Part shown: piece after piece, positions 18,981-26,166 of the stretch
How the letters are laid out: each line of letters starts with the position of its first letter
Position numbering within the stretch: position 1 is the stretch's first letter
Assembly: GCA_946059305.1 (NCBI GenBank)
Contig: CAMGMU010000018.1
Location: forward strand, 1 to 33,361
Source: an uncultured Bacteroidales bacterium
GTDB lineage: Bacteria; Bacteroidota; Bacteroidia; Bacteroidales; Paludibacteraceae
DNA: 33,361 bases
Reading direction: 5' to 3'
Position numbers and translations under genes: made by a program
The notes under the pieces: generated by a model
Told to the model about the DNA's origin: nothing
Database searches by the model: none
The model's input: the letters and a program-made list of their open reading frames with translations, nothing else

Positions 18981-19754
18981 ATGGTGGAGTTTGCAGAAGA
19001 AGTTCGCAGTACGAACACCGCGTTGATGGAGCGGATGCAGGCGGGCGAGAACCTGCCGCATCTATATACGCTCTGTACGTTCAGGCAAACGGCTGGGCGT
19101 GGGCAACGCGGCAATAGCTGGGAGAGCGAGCCCGATATGAATATCTCGTTCACCACGGTGCTTGACTGCCGTCAGCTTAAGCCGGAGCAACTATGGCGGC
19201 TGAGTATGCTCTCTGCATTGGCTGTGGCTGAAGCACTCCGGAGTTTCGGAATCGAGGCTACCATCAAATGGCCCAACGATATCTACGTGGGCGACTTGAA
19301 AATCTGCGGCATGCTGATAGAGAACGTGCTTCAAGGCAACCACATCCGATGCAGCTTGTCAGGGATAGGAGTAAACGTTAATCAGGAGGTGTTCGTGAGC
19401 AATGCGCCCAACCCTACGTCGATGAAGTTAATCACCGGCCGCACGTTTGATAAGAAGGAGGTATTGATGCGTATTCTCCAGGAGATGGAGCGCCTTTGGC
19501 CGATGACTATTGCGGCAACCGACGAACTCGAGCGCAACTACTGGCAAAGGCTCTATCGGCGAGATGGACGATGGTTATGGCGCGAGGTGCCCTCCTCTGA
19601 AGCTCCGATGATGATTGACCGAGAAGCTGACGATACGGCTTTTTACGCGCAGATTGCCGGCATCAGCGAGCAAGGGCAATTGCTGCTCAAGAAAGACGAT
19701 GGCTCGATTCATGCCTACTCATTTAAAGAAATCAAATATATCATTTTCAGATAA
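18981..19754 (+). CDS. birA: biotin--[acetyl-CoA-carboxylase] ligase
   Basis: Attaches biotin to the carrier subunit of biotin-dependent carboxylases through biotinyl-AMP. The 257-residue protein has GRGQRGNSW at about 39-47 (biotinyl-AMP loop), KWPNDIYVG at 96-104, and K107-I-C-G-M-L-I-E with the catalytic Lys. GIGVNVNQ follows near 130. There is no N-terminal DNA-binding domain, so it is a monofunctional ligase, not a repressor like E. coli BirA. It begins 3 bases after dacB and ends 1 base before rmlB, consistent with one transcript. The symbol is used for the enzyme family. Confidence 0.93.
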   Translation: MVEFAEEVRSTNTALMERMQAGENLPHLYTLCTFRQTAGRGQRGNSWESEPDMNISFTTVLDCRQLKPEQLWRLSMLSALAVAEALRSFGIEATIKWPNDIYVGDLKICGMLIENVLQGNHIRCSLSGIGVNVNQEVFVSNAPNPTSMKLITGRTFDKKEVLMRILQEMERLWPMTIAATDELERNYWQRLYRRDGRWLWREVPSSEAPMMIDREADDTAFYAQIAGISEQGQLLLKKDDGSIHAYSFKEIKYIIFR

Positions 19755-19755
19755 C

Positions 19756-20961
19756 ATGAAACGCAATATTCTTATTACCGGTGGAGCCGGATTTATAGGT
19801 TCGCACGTCGTAAGACTGTTCGTGAATACCTATCCTGATTACGAGATTTACAACCTCGATAAGCTTACTTATGCAGGTAATCTCGCCAATCTGAAGGACG
19901 TTGAAGACAAGCCCAACTACCATTTCATAAAGGCCGACATCTGCGATTTTGATACGATAGTAGCACTCCTTCAAGAGAAACATATCGATGGTATCATTCA
20001 TCTTGCGGCCGAGAGCCATGTGGATCGTTCCATCAAAGACCCCTTCACTTTTGCTCGCACCAACGTGATGGGCACTCTTTCTCTCCTGCAAGCAGCGAAG
20101 CTCTATTGGGAATCTCAGCCAACTCCTTATGTGGTTGACCATAGCGATGAGCTACGAGCAATGGGCGCTCAGCTCACTACTCACTGCTCAGAGCTCACCG
20201 CTCCCTGCCGTTTCTATCATATATCTACCGATGAGGTGTATGGTGCGCTCGAGATGACCCATCCCGAAGGCATCGAACCGCCTTTTACTACTAAGGCAAG
20301 CTCAGGTGAGCATCATCTGGCATACGGAAAGGATTTCTTCTATGAGACAACGAAGTACAACCCGCATTCACCGTATAGCGCAAGTAAGGCTTCATCGGAT
20401 CATTTTGTTCGCGCTTTTCACGACACCTACGGCATGCCTACTATCGTGACTAACTGCTCGAATAATTACGGCCCGTATCAGTTCCCCGAAAAACTCATTC
20501 CGCTGTTTATCAATAATATCCGTCATCGCAAGCCGTTGCCCGTATATGGCAAGGGCGAGAACGTGCGCGATTGGCTGTATGTAGAGGATCATGCGCGGGC
20601 AATCGACTTGATTTTCCATAAGGGTACGATTGCCGAAACGTACAACATCGGCGGATTCAACGAGTGGAAAAATATCGATATCATCAAATGCGTGATTGCT
20701 ACTGTTGACCGCCTACTCGGACGCAAGGAAGGAGAAGATATGGATCTTATCACCTTTGTTACTGACCGTGCCGGACACGATATGCGTTATGCCATTGACT
20801 CTACCAAACTTCAGAAAGAACTTGGCTGGGAACCTTCGCTTCAGTTTGAGGAAGGTATAGAGAAAACCGTTCGTTGGTATCTTGACAACGAGGAATGGAT
20901 GGACAAGATCACGAGCGGCGATTATGTGAAATATTACGAAGAAATGTACACCAACAGATAA
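19756..20961 (+). CDS. rmlB: dTDP-glucose 4,6-dehydratase with an internal insertion
   Basis: Second enzyme of dTDP-L-rhamnose synthesis; a cytoplasmic NAD-dependent extended short-chain dehydrogenase. From the ATG at 19756 it has 401 residues. GGAGFIG (about 9-15) binds NAD, STDEVYG carries the Thr/Asp/Glu catalytic set (about 158-160), and Y207-S-A-S-K211 is the YxxxK pair. The earlier in-frame ATG at 19615 lies in the ligase gene and is rejected. About 30 residues at 121-152, just before FYHISTDEVYG, replace a segment that I recall as about 8 residues in Bacteroides RmlB. The inserted DNA (20168-20210) is a string of imperfect GCTCA repeats. All catalytic parts remain, so the enzyme is probably active. 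Confidence 0.95.
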   Translation: MKRNILITGGAGFIGSHVVRLFVNTYPDYEIYNLDKLTYAGNLANLKDVEDKPNYHFIKADICDFDTIVALLQEKHIDGIIHLAAESHVDRSIKDPFTFARTNVMGTLSLLQAAKLYWESQPTPYVVDHSDELRAMGAQLTTHCSELTAPCRFYHISTDEVYGALEMTHPEGIEPPFTTKASSGEHHLAYGKDFFYETTKYNPHSPYSASKASSDHFVRAFHDTYGMPTIVTNCSNNYGPYQFPEKLIPLFINNIRHRKPLPVYGKGENVRDWLYVEDHARAIDLIFHKGTIAETYNIGGFNEWKNIDIIKCVIATVDRLLGRKEGEDMDLITFVTDRAGHDMRYAIDSTKLQKELGWEPSLQFEEGIEKTVRWYLDNEEWMDKITSGDYVKYYEEMYTNR

Positions 20962-20963
20962 TT

Positions 20964-22724
20964 ATGCGCAGATTTTATTCCTTATTTATTACGCTCCTGT
21001 GCGCATGCGCATGCGCGATCGCGCAACAGCGCCTTACCGCTTTCCCCGGTGCTGAAGGTTATGGCAAATTTACTACAGGTGGTCGCGGAGGAGTAGTGTA
21101 TCACGTTACTCGCTTGGATGATTGTACGGATGCTGAACTCGTAGAAGGTACGCTCCGCTGGGCACTTCGTACAGGCGATGCTACGCCTCGAACCATCGTG
21201 TTTGATACTTGCGGCACCATTTATCTTCAAACCAAACTGAAAATGCAGTACCCCAACGTTACGATAGCCGGACAAACGGCTCCTGGTGGTGGCATCTGCA
21301 TTGCAGGTGCAAATATATATGTATGTCAGCCGAATGTGATTATTCGCCACATCCGTTTCCGAGCAGGTGATATCCCTTCGAGCGCTTATCCTGCGCTCCA
21401 AGTGGAGAATACGCGTAACGTGATTATCGACCATTGTTCGATCACATGGTCGATGGAGGAATGCCTCACGCTCTACGATGCAGACTCTACTACGGTGCAG
21501 TGGACAATCATAGCAGAAGGCTTATATAACTCGAAGCACAAGAAAGGGCAGCGCTCGTATGCTACGCAATGGGGTGGCGAACATAGCACCATGCACCATT
21601 GCCTCATCAGCAACTGCTACAACCGTACCCCGCGATTCAATGGTGTGCGCTCCAATGCCAACCTCGATAAGGGCAAGCACGACCACGATGCGTTTGTAGA
21701 TTCAGAGTTTGCAAACAATGTGGTGTTTAACTGGGGCAAAACAAACTCCCTTTATGGCGGTGAAAACGATACGACCATCAATAAAGACAGCATCGGCAAG
21801 GCAATTGGTTACGACCATATCTATATGGTTAACAATTATTTCCGTGCGGGTCCGACTACGCTCGCTAAGGAAGTCAGTCCCCGTTATTTCGTTCAAGGAA
21901 GCAAGCAGAAAGATCATGGTCGCTGGCATCTGAGCGGCAATATGTTTGAAACGGGCAATGCGTATAATCCTTCGTATAAGCTATGGAACGATTCTATTCT
22001 TGCGCTTGTGAACGCTGATAATCTCTATGGTTTCCGCGAGGGTACGGGTTTTCGTGCGTTTAATCTCGATGGCAGCATTGCGAATCAGGTAACCTACGAT
22101 CGCTACGTGCTTGAGGAGCAATATGCATCGTCGGAGCTCCGAATGCAAACGGCAGCAGAGGCGTTTGTATCGGTAACTGAACAAGCCGGAGCTCAACTGC
22201 CGCGTTTGGATGAGGAGGATAGCCGCCTGCTGGCTGAGGCTGCCGGATTGGAGGCGCCTGCATTCGTAGGCAAGACCGAACCTACGTGGATTGGCATCAT
22301 CGATTCGCAGGAGGATATTCAGTTTACGCGCAACGATACGTTTATGGTGGGCGCAGATACCATTATATCGTATCCTTTCCTCGGTATGCAGGAAGGCGAT
22401 ACCATCCCAACCGACACTGACCGCGATGGTATGCCCGATGCTTGGGAGACTGCGCATGGCCTCAATCCTGCTGATCCTGCTGACGGCAACCTCACCACGC
22501 TTTCTACGCTCGCAGGGTACACCAACCTCGAATATTTCCTCAATGGGGGCGAGGGCGAAATGGCTGATCCGATACCCGCTCCTCGACCCGTACCGGTGGT
22601 GGAGACGAGCATCTATAATATCCCCTCTGAAGATGGTCAAGTGGGCTATCTATATAACGATGGCACCATTTATATCCTTAAAAATGGAGAAAAATACACG
22701 CTTTCGGGCCAAAAAGTGAAATAA
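20964..22724 (+). CDS. pectate lyase family 1-like secreted protein with sorting-like tail
   Basis: A 586-residue secreted polysaccharide lyase of the PL1 beta-helix type. The signal peptide is MRRFYSLFITLLCACACAIA. The N-terminal motif FPGAEGYGKFTTGGRGG, then TLRWAL, RTIVFDTCGTIYL and IAGQTAPGGGICI are characteristic of Bacteroidota PL1-like lyases; IDHCSITWSMEE lies in the helix core. Near 490 there is a calcium-binding type sequence, DTDRDGMPDAWE, as in TSP3 repeats. The last residues, TIYILKNGEKYTLSGQKVK, match the tail of the SusE/F-like protein at 10478-11692. The start at 20964 is 2 bases after rmlB; the longer frame from 20895 overlaps rmlB and is rejected. Substrate is probably pectin-like, but not certain. 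Confidence 0.87.
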   Translation: MRRFYSLFITLLCACACAIAQQRLTAFPGAEGYGKFTTGGRGGVVYHVTRLDDCTDAELVEGTLRWALRTGDATPRTIVFDTCGTIYLQTKLKMQYPNVTIAGQTAPGGGICIAGANIYVCQPNVIIRHIRFRAGDIPSSAYPALQVENTRNVIIDHCSITWSMEECLTLYDADSTTVQWTIIAEGLYNSKHKKGQRSYATQWGGEHSTMHHCLISNCYNRTPRFNGVRSNANLDKGKHDHDAFVDSEFANNVVFNWGKTNSLYGGENDTTINKDSIGKAIGYDHIYMVNNYFRAGPTTLAKEVSPRYFVQGSKQKDHGRWHLSGNMFETGNAYNPSYKLWNDSILALVNADNLYGFREGTGFRAFNLDGSIANQVTYDRYVLEEQYASSELRMQTAAEAFVSVTEQAGAQLPRLDEEDSRLLAEAAGLEAPAFVGKTEPTWIGIIDSQEDIQFTRNDTFMVGADTIISYPFLGMQEGDTIPTDTDRDGMPDAWETAHGLNPADPADGNLTTLSTLAGYTNLEYFLNGGEGEMADPIPAPRPVPVVETSIYNIPSEDGQVGYLYNDGTIYILKNGEKYTLSGQKVK

Positions 22725-22736
22725 ATTGCCGAAAAA

Positions 22737-22768
22737 TTTGGTCGGTTCAAAAAAAAGTAGTACCTTTG
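22737..22768 (+). promoter_or_regulatory. strong promoter of rpmH
   Basis: TTTG at 22737-22740, 20 bases, TACCTTTG at 22761-22768, a full consensus match, 12 bases after the PL1 stop codon. Transcription would begin near 22775, giving a leader of about 90 bases before rpmH. Confidence 0.82.
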
Positions 22769-22776
22769 CAGCCCGG

Positions 22777-22848
22777 AATGTGAGAGCTCACATTTTCCGT
22801 TGACTTAGAAAACAATTATTACGAGTTAATAACATACCCCGCGAGGGG
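22777..22848 (+). ncRNA. structured 5' leader of rpmH (three hairpins)
   Basis: Three stems follow the predicted transcription start: AATGTGAG-AG-CTCACATT (22777-22794, flanked by GGAA... and TTCC that can extend it), TTATTA-CGAGT-TAATAA (22816-22832), and CCCC-GCGA-GGGG (22837-22848) with a GNRA loop. The last ends 17 bases before the L34 start codon. This could be a translational or autoregulatory leader, or simply stabilise the mRNA; no known family is recognised. Confidence 0.45.
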
Positions 22849-22865
22849 CCTAATGAATCAGAAAA

Positions 22866-23030
22866 ATGAAAAGAACATTTCAACCATCTCAGCGCAAACG
22901 CCGCAACAAGCACGGTTTCCGTGAACGTATGACCACCGCTAACGGCCGCCGCGTACTCGCAGCTCGCCGCGCTAAAGGCCGCAAGAAACTGACTGTTTCT
23001 GACGAAGGTCGTCATAAATATTCTTTCTAA
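22866..23030 (+). CDS. rpmH: 50S ribosomal protein L34
   Basis: A 54-residue basic protein beginning [20 protein letters not shown] and ending DEGRHKYSF. The N-terminal pattern KRTFQPS..KR...HGFR.RM.T..GR.VL..RR.KGRK.L is diagnostic of L34, a small part of the large ribosomal subunit. It has its own strong promoter and is followed by a terminator-like hairpin and rbfA. The serine-rich, slightly extended C-terminus ([13 protein letters not shown]) is usual in Bacteroidota. Identification is certain despite the short length. Confidence 0.98.
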   Translation: MKRTFQPSQRKRRNKHGFRERMTTANGRRVLAARRAKGRKKLTVSDEGRHKYSF

Positions 23031-23079
23031 TAGTCTGACTCCCCCGCGGAGATAAATAGCGTATTAGAAATATGCAGAA

Positions 23080-23115
23080 TAGGGAAAAGAGCTTCGTCTC
23101 CTTTCCCTAATTTTG
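23080..23115 (+). terminator. terminator after rpmH, overlapping a -7-like element
   Basis: TAGGGAAA-A-GAG and CTC-C-TTTCCCTA pair around CTTCGT (23080-23109), followed by ATTTTG. It lies 49 bases after rpmH. The bases TAATTTTG (23108-23115) also fit a -7 element in front of rbfA, but the region 20 bases upstream has no TTG. Read-through to rbfA and a weak separate promoter are both possible. Confidence 0.55.
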
Positions 23116-23138
23116 CGTATCCATCAATATCAATTATT

Positions 23139-23474
23139 ATGCAAGCAACCCGTCAACAAAAAATCGCCCGCCTCATGCAGAAGGACCTTGGCGATATCTT
23201 CTTGCGCTATGCCAAACGTATCGGCAATCTGCTCATCTCCGTAAGCGAGGTGCGCATTTCGCCTGACTTGAGCATCGCACATATCTATTTGAGTATCTTT
23301 CCTTCTAATCGTGCCGAGGATGTGCTTCAGCATATCATGGAAGATCAGAAGACTATCCGATTTGAGCTCGGCAATCTGGAGCATAACCAGCTCCGCATTA
23401 TTCCGGAGCTGAATTTCCATTTGGACACTACGCTCGACCATATGGAGCGTATTGATCAGTTGCTCGGTAAATAA
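23139..23474 (+). CDS. rbfA: 30S ribosome-binding factor A
   Basis: A 111-residue KH-fold protein that matures the 5' end of 16S rRNA in small-subunit assembly. The start MQATRQQKIARLMQKDLGDIF and ISVSEVRISPDLSIAHIYLSIFP are typical, and the C-terminal part has RFELGNLEHNQLRIIPELNFHLDTTLDHMERIDQLL with the family PELxFxxD pattern. It is followed after 11 bases by an FtsX-like permease, an order I recall from other Bacteroidales. Confidence 0.95.
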   Translation: MQATRQQKIARLMQKDLGDIFLRYAKRIGNLLISVSEVRISPDLSIAHIYLSIFPSNRAEDVLQHIMEDQKTIRFELGNLEHNQLRIIPELNFHLDTTLDHMERIDQLLGK

Positions 23475-23485
23475 ACCCGTCTGTC

Positions 23486-24706
23486 GTGCGGTTCGAACTC
23501 AAAATAGCATGGCGTTATTTATTTGCCAGAAAGAGCCATAATGCCATCAATATCGTATCTGGTGTAAGCGCTGCTGGCGTTTGCGTCAGTACGGCTGCGT
23601 TGGTGTGTGTGTTGTCGGTAATGAATGGCTTTAACCGGGTGATAGAGCAATTGTTCTCTGCTTTCGACCCGGAGTTGCTCATTCAGCCGGCAGAAGGGAA
23701 GTACTTCTCGTTGGATTCCGAAGCCATGGAGCAAGTGGCCGCTATGCCAGAGGTGGCTGTGTTTTCGCCCATCGTGGAGGAAACGGCTATGGTAGAGTAT
23801 AAAAATCATCAGGTGCCTGCCCGAATCATGGGTGTAAGCGACAATTTCAGCACCCTTACGCATATCGATTCGATTATTACGGATGGCGAGTTTATGGTAT
23901 GGGATGGTGGCTTCGACCGTTGCGTGATGGGACGCGGATTGGCTTCTACGATAGGTATCAATGCGCATTTTGTAGGAGGCGTGAGGCTATATGCACCTAA
24001 GCGAACGGCGAAGATTAATGTGATGCGCCCCGATCAGGCACTCAACAAAGAAGTGACTTATATTGCCGGCACGTTTGCTGTCAATCAGTTGGAGTATGAT
24101 GATCATCTCTGTCTTGTATCTGTATCTTGTGCGCGAAGGTTGTTTGCGTATGCAGAGAATGAGGCTACGGCAGTAGCTATTCGTCTTTCTGACGACTGCT
24201 CCAAGAAAGCAGTCAAGCAGCAGATTGCGGCTGCATTGGGTAATGATTTCCGTGTGCTCGACCGCTATGAGCAACAGGCGGATTTCTTTCGTATTGCGCT
24301 GATGGAGAAGTTGTTGTGCACCTTGCTATTAGCGTTTATTCTGATGATTGCATCATTTAATATTATTGGTTCGCTATCCATGCTGATGCTGGAGAAGCAG
24401 GCCGATATGCAAGTGTTTCGGCATTTGGGTGCCAGCTCTAAGCAAGTTCGTCGTATTTTCCTTTTTGAAGGATGGATGATTTCTGCTCTTGGTGCGCTCT
24501 GTGGACTAATAATCGGCCTTCTGCTCTGTCTGCTGCAGCAGGAGTATGGTTTGCTGAAGCTTGGTAATGGTTATGAATATGTGCTCTCGGCTTATCCTGT
24601 AGCCGTTGAGCCAATGGATATTGCCGTGATAGCGCTGATAGTGTTGGTTATGGGATTTGCTGCAGCATGGTATCCCACAAGAAATATTTTGCGAAATGAA
24701 GATTAA
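23486..24706 (+). CDS. LolC/LolE-like ABC transporter permease (FtsX/MacB family)
   Basis: A 406-residue inner-membrane permease. The first span (about 18-47; NAINIVSGVSAAGVCVSTAA) follows the short cytoplasmic segment FELKIAWRYLFARKSH, typical of LolC/E. A periplasmic MacB-type domain fills about 48-265. Three more spans near 272-300, 330-350 and 373-398 give the usual four-helix topology, ending AAWYPTRNILRNED. It probably takes part in lipoprotein release to the outer membrane; the ATPase is not encoded nearby. The start codon is GTG, 11 bases after rbfA. The gene overlaps the following lipoprotein gene by 11 bases. Confidence 0.88.
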   Translation: MRFELKIAWRYLFARKSHNAINIVSGVSAAGVCVSTAALVCVLSVMNGFNRVIEQLFSAFDPELLIQPAEGKYFSLDSEAMEQVAAMPEVAVFSPIVEETAMVEYKNHQVPARIMGVSDNFSTLTHIDSIITDGEFMVWDGGFDRCVMGRGLASTIGINAHFVGGVRLYAPKRTAKINVMRPDQALNKEVTYIAGTFAVNQLEYDDHLCLVSVSCARRLFAYAENEATAVAIRLSDDCSKKAVKQQIAAALGNDFRVLDRYEQQADFFRIALMEKLLCTLLLAFILMIASFNIIGSLSMLMLEKQADMQVFRHLGASSKQVRRIFLFEGWMISALGALCGLIIGLLLCLLQQEYGLLKLGNGYEYVLSAYPVAVEPMDIAVIALIVLVMGFAAAWYPTRNILRNED

Positions 24707-25286
24707 GTTGCTCTTTTTCCTCCCTCTCCTGCTGATGGGTTGCCTGCCGCAAACGAATCGTCCGGAGGCTGCAACCTATGCCAAAGATATGCATACTACT
24801 TACTTGCAGTATTTCGGTGCGTATTATGCTCAGGAAGGTTTGCCGCAAGTGGTTTGTGCGCTCGATTGCTATTCCGATGGCCTGAAACTCACGATGAAGG
24901 GCGTAATCGAGGGTAGCGGTACGAATCTGTATATATCAGATATTTTTCTGCCGGCTGAATTTGCTTCCTCACCAGGGGCAACGATGCTCCCTGAGGGCGA
25001 GTATGTAGCCGACTCATCGGGTCTTCCGATGACTTTCTTGCCCGGAAAAGCGTTTGAAGGGCAGATTACCGGTGCATATCTGCTCCGCATAGAAGACGAT
25101 CAGCTCGTGCAATATACCCTTCTCACCTCTGGACAAATGCAGGTGCGCTATGAAGGCGATACTGCTGTGATTCATTTGGAGGCTGTTAATTCTCAAAAGC
25201 AAGCCTATACGGCAGATTTTCGCGGTGTAATGGTTTTTCAAGATAAATCGAAAGCTTCCACGCATGTCAGAAGCATCCGTCTATAA
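24696..25286 (+). CDS. small lipoprotein of unknown function
   Basis: A 196-residue lipoprotein with signal MKIKLLFFLPLLLMGC, lipobox LMGC and lipidated Cys at 16. I do not recognise the family. The rest looks like alternating beta strands (KLTMKGVIEGSGTNLYISDIFLP, YVADSSGLPMTFLPG, GAYLLRIEDDQLVQYTLLTS, ADFRGVMVFQD). The start at 24696 overlaps the end of the permease gene by 11 bases; an upstream in-frame ATG at 24657 would hide the signal peptide and is rejected. It overlaps xerD by 23 bases, so the four genes are translationally linked. Its position beside a LolC/E-like permease may mean a role in envelope maintenance, but this is only context. Confidence 0.82.
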   Translation: MKIKLLFFLPLLLMGCLPQTNRPEAATYAKDMHTTYLQYFGAYYAQEGLPQVVCALDCYSDGLKLTMKGVIEGSGTNLYISDIFLPAEFASSPGATMLPEGEYVADSSGLPMTFLPGKAFEGQITGAYLLRIEDDQLVQYTLLTSGQMQVRYEGDTAVIHLEAVNSQKQAYTADFRGVMVFQDKSKASTHVRSIRL

Positions 25287-26166
25287 GGAATATCACATGT
25301 ATCTCAAGCTGGAGAAATCACTCTCTGAGAACAGTGTGATGGCGTATGAGCGCGACTTGAAGAAGTTGCGTGACTACTGCACAATGCGCGGGATAGACCC
25401 GCTTCAAGCTTCGTTTGATGACCTGCAAGCGTTCGTGTTTGACTCGTTTAAGCAAATCACCAATGCTCGTACGCAGTCGCGTATTCTTTCGGGCGTGCAC
25501 AGTTTTTATCGTTTTCTCGTTTATACACATAAGATTGAAGCCGATCCTTCTGAGCTTTTGGAAATGCCTAAGCTCAATCAGTATCTGCCAGAGGTGCTCA
25601 CCGTGGAGGAAATCAATGCGCTGGTGGATGCTATTGACGTTTCTACTGCAGAGGGGCAACGCAACCGCGCTATCATCGAGATGCTGTATGGCTCCGGGTT
25701 GCGCGTAAGCGAATTGGTGAATCTGAAACTATCGGATATGTATCTCGACGATGGTTTTATGCGTGTTTTGGGTAAGGGATCCAAGCAGCGTCTGGTACCT
25801 ATTTCAGATGAGTCAAAAAAGCAGTTTTTGCTTTGGATGGAATGCAGGCGAGCGTCCGTGATAGAGCAAGAAGGGCAGGGCGATTATGCGTTTTTAAACC
25901 GACGTGGTCATCAGCTTACCCGCGTGATGATCTTTACGATTATCAAACGCCTATGTGCTGCGGCTGGTATCCAAAAAAATATATCCCCGCATACGCTCCG
26001 CCATTCGTTTGCTACGCATCTGCTGCAAAACGGTGCGGATTTGCGCGTTATTCAGCAGTTGCTTGGCCATGAAGATATCACTACTACGGAAATCTACACC
26101 CATCTTGAGGTGTCAGATTTGCGTGAAGCTATTCTTAAGTATCATCCAGCTAATCAACATCATTGA
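25264..26166 (+). CDS. xerD: tyrosine recombinase XerD
   Basis: A 300-residue site-specific recombinase that resolves chromosome dimers. The N-terminal SAM-like core-binding domain (about 1-95; SLSENSVMAYERDLKKL) precedes the catalytic domain with Arg147 (GSGLRVSEL), the KGSKQR beta hairpin, His243 and Arg246 (HTLRH), His269 (LGHEDI) and nucleophile Tyr278 (TTEIYTH). Length and a chromosomal housekeeping setting favour XerD over a transposon or integron recombinase; XerC cannot be excluded by reading alone. No dif site was found here. It overlaps its neighbours at both ends (23 and 4 bases). Confidence 0.94.
   Translation: MSEASVYKEYHMYLKLEKSLSENSVMAYERDLKKLRDYCTMRGIDPLQASFDDLQAFVFDSFKQITNARTQSRILSGVHSFYRFLVYTHKIEADPSELLEMPKLNQYLPEVLTVEEINALVDAIDVSTAEGQRNRAIIEMLYGSGLRVSELVNLKLSDMYLDDGFMRVLGKGSKQRLVPISDESKKQFLLWMECRRASVIEQEGQGDYAFLNRRGHQLTRVMIFTIIKRLCAAAGIQKNISPHTLRHSFATHLLQNGADLRVIQQLLGHEDITTTEIYTHLEVSDLREAILKYHPANQHH

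Noticed and set aside
23108..23115. Independent promoter of rbfA
   Set aside because: The -7-like TAATTTTG has no TTG at the proper distance and lies in the tail of the rpmH terminator; kept only as a remark.
25264..26166. XerD as an integrase of a mobile element
   Set aside because: Length, motifs and the chain with conserved envelope genes fit a chromosomal Xer recombinase; no attachment-site repeats or phage genes flank it.
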